DNA from: CAWIJK01 sp963836375
GTDB taxonomy: Bacteria > Actinomycetota > Acidimicrobiia > Acidimicrobiales > RAAP-2
Assembly (NCBI GenBank): GCA_963836375.1
Contig: CAWIJK010000002.1
Coordinates: 496,001 to 560,000, forward strand
Reading direction: 5' to 3'
DNA: 64,000 nt
Shown here one piece after another: positions 16,024 to 26,544 of the stretch (position 1 is the stretch's first letter; each line of letters begins with the position of its first letter). Below the pieces are notes generated by a model. The model did no database searches. It was not told where the DNA came from and worked only from the letters and a program-made list of their open reading frames with translations. The position numbers were made by a program, and so were the translations under genes.

Positions 16024-16986
16024 ATGTCCGAGGTTCCCCCGACCGAGCCTGGCAACGAGGGGGAGGCCGGGCCGTTCCCGTCGGCGCCTCCCCCCGGACC
16101 TGGTCCGGCCGCCGCCCCGACGGGTCCGATGCCCCCACCCCCGGCTCCACCTACGGCCCCGCCGCCGGCGAGTGGGACACCGATCGGCAACATGCCGCCG
16201 GCGGCACCCCCGCCCTACGGCACCGCACCGCCCAACCCGGCGGCGCCCTACGGCGCACCCCCCCACCCGGCGGCGCCCTACGGCACCGCACCGCCCTACC
16301 CGGCGGCGCCCTACGGCACCGCACCGCCCAACCCGGCGGCGCCCTACGGCGCACCCCCCCACCCGGCGGCGCCCTACGGCACCGCACCGCCCTACCCGGC
16401 GGCGCCCTACGGCACCGCACCGCCTTATCCCCCGGCGCCCTACGGCGCACCCCCCTACGGTGCGCCCACGGGCTACCCGCCCGGCTACGGGTTCCCGCCC
16501 CAACCCCCGTACGCCAGCTACTGGGCTCGAGTGGGCGGCTGGCTGATCGACTGGGTGATCCTGGCCGTCGTGATCAATGTGTTGAACCTGGGTTTCAACG
16601 CGGCCCGGATCGGACGGGTCAACTTCCACGTCACGACGACGGTCAACGGCACATCGACCATCCACCACTACCACTACTCGGTGGTGGGCGGCATCGTCGG
16701 CCTGGTGCTCACCTTGCTCTACGGGGCCATCCTCTGCGGCTCGGCCCGTGGCCAGACCGTCGGCATGATGGCGGTGGGGGCGCGGGCGGTGGACGGGGAC
16801 CATGGCGGCCCGATCGGGTTCGGGCGGGCGCTGTGGCGAGCCTTCTTCGAGTACCTCATGTTTGTCCTGTGCATCATCCCGTGGGTCCTCGACATGCTGT
16901 GGCCGGCCTGGGACAGCCGCCACCAGGCGTGGCACGACAAGGTGGCCAACACCATCGTGGTCAAGCGCGACGCCCGGGCGCTCTGA
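16024..16986 (+). CDS. RDD-family membrane protein with Pro/Tyr/Gly repeat head
   Basis: 320 residues. The first 160 are Pro/Ala/Gly/Tyr-rich and disordered, with repeated PYGTAPP and PYGAPP units. The RDD domain follows: YWARVGGWLIDWVILAVVINV as first membrane segment, a His/Thr-rich loop (about 200-222), VVGGIVGLVLTLLYGAILC, GQTVGMMAVGARAV and FFEYLMFVLCIIPWVLDML. It ends with the RDD signature RHQAWHDKVANTIVV. RDD proteins are often transporters or membrane-stress proteins; the role here is unknown. Confidence 0.9.
   Translation: MSEVPPTEPGNEGEAGPFPSAPPPGPGPAAAPTGPMPPPPAPPTAPPPASGTPIGNMPPAAPPPYGTAPPNPAAPYGAPPHPAAPYGTAPPYPAAPYGTAPPNPAAPYGAPPHPAAPYGTAPPYPAAPYGTAPPYPPAPYGAPPYGAPTGYPPGYGFPPQPPYASYWARVGGWLIDWVILAVVINVLNLGFNAARIGRVNFHVTTTVNGTSTIHHYHYSVVGGIVGLVLTLLYGAILCGSARGQTVGMMAVGARAVDGDHGGPIGFGRALWRAFFEYLMFVLCIIPWVLDMLWPAWDSRHQAWHDKVANTIVVKRDARAL
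16213..16424 (+). repeat. 96-bp tandem repeat, 2.2 copies, coding
   Basis: Bases 16213-16308 recur identically at 16309-16404, and the first 20 bases recur again at 16405. Each unit encodes 32 residues made of three PYG-led sub-units of 10-11 residues. Confidence 0.93.
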
Positions 16987-17056
16987 CGGGGGATCCGTCG
17001 AGCCCCGGGGACCCCGAGGTCGGCAACGTCGCGGCCCACGGCCCGTGGCGCTGCTC

Positions 17057-17081
17057 GACCACCCCACCCCCCGGGGTGGTC
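17057..17081. terminator. 9-bp GC hairpin between the RDD gene and dnaE
   Basis: GACCACCCC (17057-17065) pairs perfectly with GGGGTGGTC (17073-17081) across a 7-nt C-rich loop. There is no T-tract. It lies 70 bp after the RDD stop and just before the dnaE -10. Confidence 0.5.
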
Positions 17082-17088
17082 ACCGCGC

Positions 17089-17094
17089 TATGGT
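17089..17094 (+). promoter_or_regulatory. dnaE -10 (TATGGT)
   Basis: TATGGT lies 33 nt before GTG 17128 and 75 nt before TTG 17170. No recognisable -35 is present. Confidence 0.4.
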
Positions 17095-17127
17095 CGGAAT
17101 CACACAGTTGTAACTCGTCCACAGGGT

Positions 17128-20100
17128 GTGGAAAAGCCCGGTGGACCGTCCAGAGAAGGGTCCGGGGAGTTGGCATCGAGGTCGTTCACCCACCTCCACA
17201 CCCACACCGAGTTCTCCATGCTCGACGGGGCGGCCCGGGTGGAGGACCTGGTGAAGGCGGCCGCCGCCGACGGCCAGCCGGCGCTCGGGATCACCGACCA
17301 CGGCAACATGTACGGGGTCCTGGACTTCTACAAGGCCGCCCGGGCCGAGGGGCTGAACCCGATCATCGGCACCGAGGCCTACATGGCCGGCGAGTCCCGA
17401 CACGAGCGCCCCGTGCGTCGGGGGCGTCTCGACGACACCGGAGGCGACGTCGAGGGCGGCCAGAAGCTGTACTACCACCTGACCCTGCTGGCCGAGACCA
17501 CCGCCGGCTACCGAAACCTCCTCAAACTCTCCTCGGCCGCCTTCCTCGAGGGCTACTACTACAAGCCCCGGGTGGACTGGGAGCTCCTGGAGCGCCACCA
17601 CGAGGGCATCATCGCCACCACCGGGTGCTTGGGGGGCGTGGTGCTCCAGGCCCTGCTGGCCGGCAACGAGAAGGAGGCCGAGGCCCGAGCGGCCCGCCTC
17701 CAGGACATCTTCGGGCGCGACAGCTTGTTCGTCGAGCTCCAGGACCACGGCATCACCGCCCAGCACCAGACCAACCCCCAGCTCGTCGAGATCGCCCGCC
17801 GGCTCCAGGCACCGCTGCTGGCCACCAACGACAGCCACTACACCCACCGCGAGGACGCGGTGGCCCACGACGCATTGCTCTGTGTGCAGACCGGGGCCAC
17901 CCTGAGCGACACCAACCGGTTCCGGTTCGAGGGGACCGAGCACTACCTCAAGTCGGCGGCCGAGATGCGCCACCTCTTCGCCGAGCTGCCCGAGTCCTGC
18001 GACAACACGCTGCTCATCGCCGAACGGGCCAACGTGGAGCTCGAGTTGGGCAAACCGAGCCTGCCCGAGTTCCCCGTCCCCGACGCCTTCAGCGGCGAAA
18101 CCTACGAGGAACGGGCGCTCGGGTACCTGCGCCACCTCACCTACGAGGGGGCACGGGACCGCTACGGCGACGCCGTACCCGACCAGGTCCGTGACCGCTT
18201 GGACTACGAGCTCGGCGTCATCGGGGACATGGGCTTCGCGGCCTATTTCCTGGTGGTGTGGGACCTGATCAGGTTCGCCCGCGAGTCGGGCATCAGGGTG
18301 GGGCCGGGCCGGGGGTCGGCCGCCGGATGCTGCGTGGCCTACTGCCTACGGATCGTCGACCTGGACCCCATCCGTTACGACCTGCTCTTCGAGCGCTTCT
18401 TGAACCCGGGTCGCAAGCAGATGCCCGACATCGACATGGACTTTGACGAGCGCTTCCGGGGCGACATGATCAAGTACGCCGCCGAGCGCTACGGCAGTGA
18501 CCGGGTGGCCCAGATCGTCACCTTCTCGACCATCAAGGCCCGGGCCGCCGTGCGCGACGCCGCCCGGGTGCTCGGACTGCCCTACATCGTGGGGGACAAG
18601 ATCGCCAAGGCCATGCCCCCGCTCGTCATGGGCCGGGACACCCCGCTGTGGGCCTGCCTGACCAAGAGCGAGGGGTTCGAGGACGGGTACTCGGCGGCGT
18701 CCGAGCTGCGGGCCATGTACGACCAGGACCCCGAGGCCAAGCAGGTCATCGACGTGGCCAAGGGGTTGGAGGGCCTCCGGCGCCAGGACGGGATCCACGC
18801 CGCGGCGGTGGTGATCACCAAGGACCCGCTGACCGAGTACCTGCCCGTCCAACGCAAGCCCGACGCCGGGGTCGACCCGGCCGAGGCCCCGATCGTCACC
18901 CAGTACGAGATGCACGGTGTCGAGGAGATGGGCCTGTTGAAGATGGACTTCCTCGGCCTGCGCAACCTGTCGGTGATCGAGCGGGCCCTGGACCTGATCG
19001 AAGAGGCGACCGGCACGCGGCCGGCGATCGACGACGTCGACCTGGCCGACGAGACCACCCTGGCCATGTTGCGCCGGGCCGATTCGGTGGGGGTCTTCCA
19101 GCTCGAGGGGGCGGCGATGCGCCAGACGCTGCGCTCGCTGGCCCCGACGAGCTTCGACGACGTCGCCGCCCTGGTGGCCCTCTACCGGCCGGGCCCCATG
19201 GCCGCCAACATGCACCGCGACTACCCGGAGCTGAAGAACGGGCGGAAGGCGCTCACATACCTGCACCCCGACCTCGAGCCCATCCTGAAGGACACCTACG
19301 GGCTCATGCTCTACCAGGAGTCGGTGATGCGGGTGGCCCAGAAGTTCGCCGGCTACACCCTGGAGGAGGCGGACAACCTCCGCAAGGCCTGCGGCAAGAA
19401 GATCCGCGCCCTCATCGCCGCCGAACGCGAGAAATTCGTCGCCGGTTGCGTGACCCAGGGTTACGGCGAACAGCTCGGGACCCAGCTGTTCGACATCATC
19501 GAGCCGTTCGCCGACTACGCCTTCAACAAGTCGCACTCCTACGGCTACGGGCTCGTGGCCTACCAGACGGCGTGGCTGAAGGCCCACTACCCGGTCGAGT
19601 ACATGTCGGCCCTGCTGACCTCGGTCAAGGACAACAAGGACAAGACGGCGGTGTATCTGGCCGAGTGCCGGGCCATCGGCATCGAGGTCCTCGTCCCAGA
19701 CGTCAACCGCTCGGCGGCCGAGTTCGCGCCCCGCCCCGAGGACCGCGGGTCGGTGGAGGGCCCTGGCCCGGAGCGCCCGGGCATCGTCTTCGGTCTGGCC
19801 GCCGTGCGCAACGTGGGCGAGAGCCTGGTCGAGCGGATCGTGCTCGAGCGCTCAGAGCGCGGCCCGTTCGCCGACTTCTACGACTTCTGTCGCCGGGTCG
19901 ACCCGATGGTCCTCAACAAGCGGACGGTGGAGTCCCTGGTCAAGGCGGGGGCCTTCGACTCCCTTGGCCATCCCCGCCAGGGCCTGTGCCTGGTCCTCGA
20001 AGAGATCGTCGACCGGACCCTCGAGCGCCGCCGGGAGCACGACGTCGGCATCGCCACCTTGTTCTCGTCGGTGGAGCCGGCCGAGGGCGACGGTGACGAG

Positions 20101-20793
20101 TCGGGGCGCTGGGAGGGCACCCGTGTGCCGATCCCCGACACCGAGTTCGACAAGTCCCAGCGGCTGGCCTTCGAAAAAGAGATGCTGGGCCTCTACGTGA
20201 GCGACCACCCGCTGCTCGGGCTCGAACAGGCCCTGTCCCGCCACACCGACTGCCCGCTGTCGGAGATGCGTGACGCCGGCTCGGCCGAGTTCAACGACAA
20301 CGGCTACGGGGCCGAGGGGATGGTCCGGGCCGTGGGCGGGGTGGTCACCGAGCTCAAGCGCCAGTACACGAAGAAGGGCGACCTGATGGGCCGCTTCGTG
20401 CTGGAGGACCTCCAGGCGTCGATGGAGGTCTTCGTCTTCCCCCGGGTCATGGCCGAGCACGGACCGCTCCTCGAGAACGACGCCGTGGTGGTGGTCAAGG
20501 GCCGGATCGACCTGCGCGACGAGCAGCCCAAGATCGTGGCCATGGAGATCCGGCGCCCGGTCCTGGCCGGTGACGCCCAGGAGCTCCGGATCGCCCTGCC
20601 GTTGGGGGCCATGAGCGACACCACGGTCGGGCGTCTGAAGGAGATCCTGGTGGAGCATCCCGGGGTCTCGCCGGTTCTCCTCCAGGTGGGCGCCAAGGTC
20701 ATCAAATTACCCCCCGAGTTCAACGTCGACAGCCGAAATGGCCTGGTGGGGGAGCTGAAAGTGCTGTTGGGGGCGGGGGCCGTGGTGGCCTGA
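17128..20793 (+). CDS. dnaE: DnaE, replicative DNA polymerase III alpha subunit
   Basis: Replicative DNA polymerase of the DnaE1 type, 1221 residues from GTG 17128. The N-terminal PHP domain begins FTHLHTHTEFSMLDGA. The palm carries GPGRGSAAGCCVAYCLRIVDLDP and PDIDMDFDERFRGD with two catalytic Asp. Later come LLKMDFLGLRNLSV, YRPGPM, LYQESVMRVAQ and FNKSHSYGYGLVAYQTAWLKAHYP. The C-terminal third holds helix-hairpin-helix and OB-fold regions. TTG 17170, preceded by GGGGAG, is an alternative start giving a 14-residue shorter protein. Confidence 0.97.
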   Translation: MEKPGGPSREGSGELASRSFTHLHTHTEFSMLDGAARVEDLVKAAAADGQPALGITDHGNMYGVLDFYKAARAEGLNPIIGTEAYMAGESRHERPVRRGRLDDTGGDVEGGQKLYYHLTLLAETTAGYRNLLKLSSAAFLEGYYYKPRVDWELLERHHEGIIATTGCLGGVVLQALLAGNEKEAEARAARLQDIFGRDSLFVELQDHGITAQHQTNPQLVEIARRLQAPLLATNDSHYTHREDAVAHDALLCVQTGATLSDTNRFRFEGTEHYLKSAAEMRHLFAELPESCDNTLLIAERANVELELGKPSLPEFPVPDAFSGETYEERALGYLRHLTYEGARDRYGDAVPDQVRDRLDYELGVIGDMGFAAYFLVVWDLIRFARESGIRVGPGRGSAAGCCVAYCLRIVDLDPIRYDLLFERFLNPGRKQMPDIDMDFDERFRGDMIKYAAERYGSDRVAQIVTFSTIKARAAVRDAARVLGLPYIVGDKIAKAMPPLVMGRDTPLWACLTKSEGFEDGYSAASELRAMYDQDPEAKQVIDVAKGLEGLRRQDGIHAAAVVITKDPLTEYLPVQRKPDAGVDPAEAPIVTQYEMHGVEEMGLLKMDFLGLRNLSVIERALDLIEEATGTRPAIDDVDLADETTLAMLRRADSVGVFQLEGAAMRQTLRSLAPTSFDDVAALVALYRPGPMAANMHRDYPELKNGRKALTYLHPDLEPILKDTYGLMLYQESVMRVAQKFAGYTLEEADNLRKACGKKIRALIAAEREKFVAGCVTQGYGEQLGTQLFDIIEPFADYAFNKSHSYGYGLVAYQTAWLKAHYPVEYMSALLTSVKDNKDKTAVYLAECRAIGIEVLVPDVNRSAAEFAPRPEDRGSVEGPGPERPGIVFGLAAVRNVGESLVERIVLERSERGPFADFYDFCRRVDPMVLNKRTVESLVKAGAFDSLGHPRQGLCLVLEEIVDRTLERRREHDVGIATLFSSVEPAEGDGDESGRWEGTRVPIPDTEFDKSQRLAFEKEMLGLYVSDHPLLGLEQALSRHTDCPLSEMRDAGSAEFNDNGYGAEGMVRAVGGVVTELKRQYTKKGDLMGRFVLEDLQASMEVFVFPRVMAEHGPLLENDAVVVVKGRIDLRDEQPKIVAMEIRRPVLAGDAQELRIALPLGAMSDTTVGRLKEILVEHPGVSPVLLQVGAKVIKLPPEFNVDSRNGLVGELKVLLGAGAVVA

Positions 20794-20812
20794 GGGGGCC
20801 CGGGCGGCCCCC
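20794..20812 (+). terminator. GC hairpin directly after dnaE
   Basis: GGGGGCC (20794-20800) and GGCCCCC (20806-20812) form a perfect 7-bp stem with a 5-nt loop starting at the first base after the stop codon. There is no T-tract. Confidence 0.5.
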
Positions 20813-20842
20813 GGCGGGCGGGACAAGCCCCGACGGCCCCGG

Positions 20843-20848
20843 TAGAAT
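20843..20848 (+). promoter_or_regulatory. -10 (TAGAAT), leaderless layout
   Basis: TAGAAT, the closest match to TATAAT among the leaderless set, ends 7 nt before ATG 20856. Confidence 0.6.
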
Positions 20849-20855
20849 TGGGTCC

Positions 20856-21527
20856 ATGCCGATCGTGGTAACCACAAAGGACTGCACCGCGCTGAGTGAC
20901 GCCGAGCTGGGGGACATGGCCGATCTGTGCGCCGAACGGGCGCCGGGGTTCGAAATCGGCTTCCTCTCTAAACAGCGCGAGGAGTGGGTCCTGGTCACCC
21001 ACGCCCGCGAGGGCAACAAGCTGCGGGGCTACTCGTTCTGCACGCTCGAGCGCATCGGCGGGACGCCGTCGCTGCTGGTCGGGTTGGCCTCGGTTGACCG
21101 CACGACCCGGGCCGAGGCGGCCCTCAAGGCGATCATGGCCGACCAGTACCGCCGGGCCCTGTTGGCCTTCCCCGACGAGGACGTGCTCTTGGGGACCCGG
21201 CTCCTCACCCCCGAGGGCTTCCGGGCCTTCGCCGGGCTGGTCGACGTGGTGCCCTCTCCGGGCCACAGGGCCTCCGGTGAGGAGCGGGCCTGGGCCCGCC
21301 GCCTGGCCAAGCGCTTCGGGGCCGAGAGTCGGCTGGACGACCGGGCCTTCGTGGTCAAAGGCGACGGCTCGACGGCCGGTGGCCTCGACTTCTGCGGACC
21401 CAAGGTCAAGCTGGCCGACGGCGTCCCCGAGCTGTTCAAGGGCCTCAACGCCGAGCGGGGCGACCGGATGGTGGCTTTCGGCTGGGCCATGGCCGAGGAC
21501 CTCGCCGGGGGCAAGCTCGGGCGCTGA
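20856..21527 (+). CDS. Uncharacterised protein, 223 residues
   Basis: I do not recognise a family. The protein starts with a strand and a CTALSDAELGDMADLCAER helix. The central LRGYSFCTLERIGGTPSLLVG, followed by a helix with AALKAIMADQYRRAL, loosely recalls a GNAT fold, but no acetyl-CoA motif is clear. The composition is soluble, with no signal peptide or membrane segment. ATG 20856 is fixed by an adjacent -10, and a terminator hairpin follows the stop, so it appears to be a single-gene unit. Confidence 0.8.
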   Translation: MPIVVTTKDCTALSDAELGDMADLCAERAPGFEIGFLSKQREEWVLVTHAREGNKLRGYSFCTLERIGGTPSLLVGLASVDRTTRAEAALKAIMADQYRRALLAFPDEDVLLGTRLLTPEGFRAFAGLVDVVPSPGHRASGEERAWARRLAKRFGAESRLDDRAFVVKGDGSTAGGLDFCGPKVKLADGVPELFKGLNAERGDRMVAFGWAMAEDLAGGKLGR

Positions 21528-21550
21528 GGGCCGGGTCCCTCGCCCGGCCC
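21528..21550. terminator. Bidirectional 8-bp GC hairpin between convergent genes
   Basis: GGGCCGGG (21528-21535) pairs perfectly with CCCGGCCC (21543-21550), loop 7 nt. It begins immediately after the stop at 21527 and ends 4 bp before the minus-strand stop at 21555, so it can serve both genes. Confidence 0.55.
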
Positions 21551-21554
21551 CGGC

Positions 21555-22301
21555 TCAGCTGCGGGGCAGGACGGCGGTGACCACCTTGTAGCAGTGGCCG
21601 TCGCGGGGCCGGCTGAGCGCGGCCAGCAGGTACTGGGGGCGGAACCCGAGCGCCGTCGAGAGGGCCTTGCCGCTGAGACGCTCCCGGCGGGCGGCGTCGA
21701 GGGCACGGGCGGCGTGCGGGTCCTCCACCGGCAGCCACACGTCGTCGCGCTCCCAGCCGAAGCGGACCCAGGTCGAACCGTCCTCGACCCGTCGGATGAG
21801 CTGGGGCCCCCGGGTCGGCTCGAGCAGGGCGGCCGAGGGGCGCGACCCCCGGAACTGCCAGTAGGGGGCGGCCGGTCCGGGGAAGCCGAGCAGGGGCCCG
21901 TCGGGCGGGGCGGCCAGGTCCTCGAGCATGTGGCGGACCCTGCGGCCGTGCAGGGTGCCCACCTGGCGGGGCAGGTCGGCGGCCATGACCGCCTCGGGCT
22001 GGGCCAGGTCGTCGCGCTCGGGGTCGTCGGCCAAGGTGGCTTCCACCACGTCGAAGGGGGCCAGGTCCGGCTCGTGGTCCTCGGGCCAGGGCACCCGGAG
22101 CCGCAGGAGCGCGCCCGAGGCGAGGTCGACCGCGGTGGTGTCGTCGGTGGTGCAGGCGAGGACGAGCAGCCGGAGCTGCGCGCCGCCCTCGATGAGCACG
22201 CGCTCACGCCGCTCGACGTCCTTGAGCAACGAGCGGGCGGTCCCACTCTTGTGGTCCCGGTCACCGGTGGCGTGCGCCCGGCGGTGTCGTACTGCGGCCA
22301 T
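21555..22301 (-). CDS. Uncharacterised protein, 248 residues
   Basis: No family recognised. A basic His/Arg-rich start (RHRRAHATGDRDHKSG) precedes LLKDVERRERVLIEGGAQL. An acidic region rich in Asp, Pro and Leu follows, and a C-terminal part with YWQFRGSRPS, WVRFGWERDDVWLPV and HCYKVVTAVLPRS. No membrane segment is visible. It starts 3 bp after the stop of the upstream DUF255 gene and is almost certainly in its operon, the only clue to function. Confidence 0.75.
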   Translation of the reverse strand: MAAVRHRRAHATGDRDHKSGTARSLLKDVERRERVLIEGGAQLRLLVLACTTDDTTAVDLASGALLRLRVPWPEDHEPDLAPFDVVEATLADDPERDDLAQPEAVMAADLPRQVGTLHGRRVRHMLEDLAAPPDGPLLGFPGPAAPYWQFRGSRPSAALLEPTRGPQLIRRVEDGSTWVRFGWERDDVWLPVEDPHAARALDAARRERLSGKALSTALGFRPQYLLAALSRPRDGHCYKVVTAVLPRS

Positions 22302-22304
22302 CGG

Positions 22305-24326
<2,022 letters not shown>

Positions 24327-24333
24327 CGCCTGG

Positions 24334-24339
24334 ATGCTA
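24334..24339 (-). promoter_or_regulatory. -10 (TAGCAT) of the DUF255 gene, leaderless layout
   Basis: On the minus strand TAGCAT ends 7 nt before GTG 24326. Confidence 0.55.
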
Positions 24340-24529
24340 CGAGGTGCTCCGGTGTCGCGGTGCCGTCCGACGCGGGCCACGCCAGGCGACGTCGTGGGGA
24401 TACGTCGTGGGGACCCAGCACTGCCGGGCGCGTGCATCACCGTGGCCGTCGGCCTCGACGCCGGGGCCGCCACCTACCGGGGCCGCTCTGACGTCGGGCC
24501 GGCGGCCCGTCGTCGGGCTGGACCGCCGG

Positions 24530-24535
24530 TAGGGT
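24530..24535 (+). promoter_or_regulatory. SDR gene -10 (TAGGGT), leaderless layout
   Basis: TAGGGT ends 8 nt before ATG 24544. The 217-bp gap to the divergent DUF255 gene holds no other feature I can support. Confidence 0.5.
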
Positions 24536-24543
24536 GACCGGCC

Positions 24544-25314
24544 ATGGAACTGCGTCTCGACGACCGGGTGGCGCTGGTCACCGGGGCCAGCCGTGGGATC
24601 GGCCTCGCCATCGCCCGACGCCTCAGCGAGGCCGGCGCGGCGGTCATGCTGTCGTCCCGCAAGGCCGAGGGCCTGGCGGCCGCGGCGGCGACCCTCGAGC
24701 CTCTCGGCGGCACGGTCGGGACCTACCCGGCGAACGCCGGTGACCCCGAACAGGCCGAGGCCTGTGTGGCCGAGACCGTCGCCCGCTTCGGGGCCGTGGA
24801 CATCCTGGTCAACAACGCCGCCGCCAACCCGTACTTCGGGCCGATGCTGGGGATCGACCGGTCGCGGGCCGACAAGACCCTGGCCGTCAACCAGCTGGGC
24901 CCCTTGTGGTGGTCCCAGGCCGCCCACCGCCAGTCGATGGCCGAGCGGGGTGGCAGCATCGTCAACATCTCGTCGGTGGGCGGCCTCGGGCCCGAGCCGG
25001 GGATCGGCTGGTACAACGTCACCAAGGCGGCGCTGCTGCACATCACCCGACAGCTGGCCTGGGAGCTCGCTCCCGGTGTGCGGGTGAACGCCATCGCGCC
25101 CGGTCTGGTCCGCACCGAGTTCGCCCGGGCCCTGTGGGAGGACAACGAGGCCCGGATCGCCTCGCACATCCCCCTGCGCAGGATCGGCGAGCCCGACGAC
25201 ATCGCCACGGCGGCGCTCTTCTTGGCCTCCGACGCCGCCGCCTGGATCACCGGGCAGGTGCTGGTGGTCGACGGCGGGACGACCTCCCAGCCGAGCGGGG
25301 GCGTCGCCGGGTGA
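24544..25314 (+). CDS. Short-chain dehydrogenase/reductase (classical SDR)
   Basis: NAD(P)-dependent oxidoreductase, 256 residues. TGASRGIGLAIA is the cofactor loop and SSRK at the end of strand 2 suggests NADP. ILVNNAA is the structural motif. The catalytic Ser lies in NISSVGG, and Tyr/Lys in WYNVTKAALL. APGLVRTEFA and GQVLVVDGG close the fold. The NPYFG extension after NNAA resembles SDRs acting on 3-oxoacyl or steroid-like substrates, but the substrate cannot be assigned. Confidence 0.9.
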   Translation: MELRLDDRVALVTGASRGIGLAIARRLSEAGAAVMLSSRKAEGLAAAAATLEPLGGTVGTYPANAGDPEQAEACVAETVARFGAVDILVNNAAANPYFGPMLGIDRSRADKTLAVNQLGPLWWSQAAHRQSMAERGGSIVNISSVGGLGPEPGIGWYNVTKAALLHITRQLAWELAPGVRVNAIAPGLVRTEFARALWEDNEARIASHIPLRRIGEPDDIATAALFLASDAAAWITGQVLVVDGGTTSQPSGGVAG

Positions 25315-25585
25315 CCGACTCGATCGGTCGGCGCCGGGACGAGACGGCGAACCGGGACCGGTCACTGCCGCTGTTCGGCCGGACGATGTTCTCCGTGACC
25401 GCGGCATGTGTCGTCCCTGGGCTGCTCTCGGGCGCGATCTCTCCTCCAAGCTGAGCGACACGCGGGGACGCAACGCCGCTTCGTCCTTCCTGCCGGCCCT
25501 CGCTAGCAACTGGGGCATCGGCCGCCGCCGCGGCGCGGGGGCAGCCCGGACAGCTAGAACGGGGGCGAGCACACGTGCAGAACAC

Positions 25586-25591
25586 AGGAGG
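25586..25591 (+). promoter_or_regulatory. Ribosome site (AGGAGG) fixing the Ddn-like start
   Basis: AGGAGG ends 9 nt before GTG 25601 and decides this start over longer in-frame alternatives. A weak -10 candidate, TAGAAC, lies at 25555-25560. The rest of the 286-bp gap from 25315 shows nothing I can name. Confidence 0.55.
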
Positions 25592-25600
25592 CTGATCCCC

Positions 25601-26020
25601 GTGACCGACACCGGCATGCAGGACTTCAATCGCCAGGTCATCGACGAGTTCCGCAGCAACGGCGGGAAGGTCGGTGGGCAGTTCGAGGGGGCCCCGCTGC
25701 TCCTCTTGCACACCACCGGGGCCAAGTCCGGGGCCGAACGGGTCACTCCGATGATGTACCAGCAGGTCGGCGACGAGCTGGCGGTCTTCGCCTCCAAGGC
25801 CGGCGCTCCCACCAATCCGGACTGGTACCACAACCTGGTGGCCAACCCCCGGGCCTCGGTCGAGGTCGGCCACGACACCTACGGGGTGGAGAGCCGGGTG
25901 ACCGGGGGCCAGGAGCGGACCCGGATCTGGGAGGCCCAGAAGGCCGCCTACCCGGGCTTCGCCGACTACGAGAGCGCCACGACCCGGACCATCCCGGTGG
26001 TCATCTTGCGGCGGGTCTGA
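25601..26020 (+). CDS. Deazaflavin (F420)-dependent nitroreductase-family protein, Ddn-like
   Basis: 139-residue split-barrel protein of the Ddn/FDOR-A type. The sequence shows QFEGAPLLLLHTTGAKSGAER, TPMMYQQVGDELAVFASKAG and PTNPDWYHNLVANPRASVEVG, the family's F420- and substrate-binding signature. Known members use reduced coenzyme F420 on quinones and xenobiotics. The gene implies that F420 is made by this organism. The natural substrate is unknown. Confidence 0.9.
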   Translation: MTDTGMQDFNRQVIDEFRSNGGKVGGQFEGAPLLLLHTTGAKSGAERVTPMMYQQVGDELAVFASKAGAPTNPDWYHNLVANPRASVEVGHDTYGVESRVTGGQERTRIWEAQKAAYPGFADYESATTRTIPVVILRRV

Positions 26021-26088
26021 GGCCGGGGCCGAGACGGCCCGGGGGGACCGGTCCGCGCCGGGGTCGCCCGACGGGCGATGATGGGCCC

Positions 26089-26541
26089 ATGGCCGATCCC
26101 CCGAGTCCGGCGCCGCGGGCCGGGGACGGCGAGGTCCTGGGCTCTCTCGAGGGGCTGCATGGCGTTCGCATCCCGGTGACCGACGCCCTGGTCAGCAAGG
26201 ACTGGTACATGACGGTGCTCGGGCTCGAGCCGGTCTTGGACCTCGAAGAGGAACAGGGCGTCGTGGGTGTCGTGCTCCGCCACCCCACGGGTTTCGTCAT
26301 CGGTCTCCACCAGGAGCCGCACCGGGCCGGCGCCCTGCGGGGCTTCGCCGTGATCGGCCTGACCGTCACCGACCGCGTCCAGCTGGAGCGCTGGCGCGAC
26401 GAGCTCCAACGCCTGGGCCGGGCCCACGGCCCGCTGGAGGCCGGGCACCTCGGCTGGTTCATGGACGTGCCCGACCCCGACGGCGTCGTGGTCCGGTTCC
26501 ACACCGGACGGCCGACCTCGCCCGACGCCGAGGAGGCCTGA
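26089..26541 (+). CDS. VOC/glyoxalase-fold protein
   Basis: 150 residues, two beta-alpha-beta-beta-beta modules: LHGVRIPVTDALVSKDWYMTVLGLEPVLDLEEE and, after FAVIGLTVTD, the second half ending MDVPDPDGVVVRFHTG. Potential metal ligands are His (about 24), Glu and the late Asp/Glu positions, but the set is not diagnostic. It could be a dioxygenase-like, glyoxalase-like or antibiotic-binding member. A weak NANNNT element (GATGAT, 26077-26082) ends 6 nt before the ATG. Confidence 0.82.
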   Translation: MADPPSPAPRAGDGEVLGSLEGLHGVRIPVTDALVSKDWYMTVLGLEPVLDLEEEQGVVGVVLRHPTGFVIGLHQEPHRAGALRGFAVIGLTVTDRVQLERWRDELQRLGRAHGPLEAGHLGWFMDVPDPDGVVVRFHTGRPTSPDAEEA

Positions 26542-26544
26542 CCC

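Noticed and set aside
15849..18194. A 781-codon plus-strand frame across the RDD gene and the start of dnaE
   Set aside because: It crosses two well-supported genes in the wrong frame, and its Pro/Arg/His/Gly composition is what high-GC shadow frames give.
25315..25600. Possible small RNA or regulatory RNA in the 286-bp gap before the Ddn-like gene
   Set aside because: No promoter-hairpin-terminator arrangement or recognisable riboswitch core was seen; only a weak TAGAAC and the AGGAGG site could be supported.
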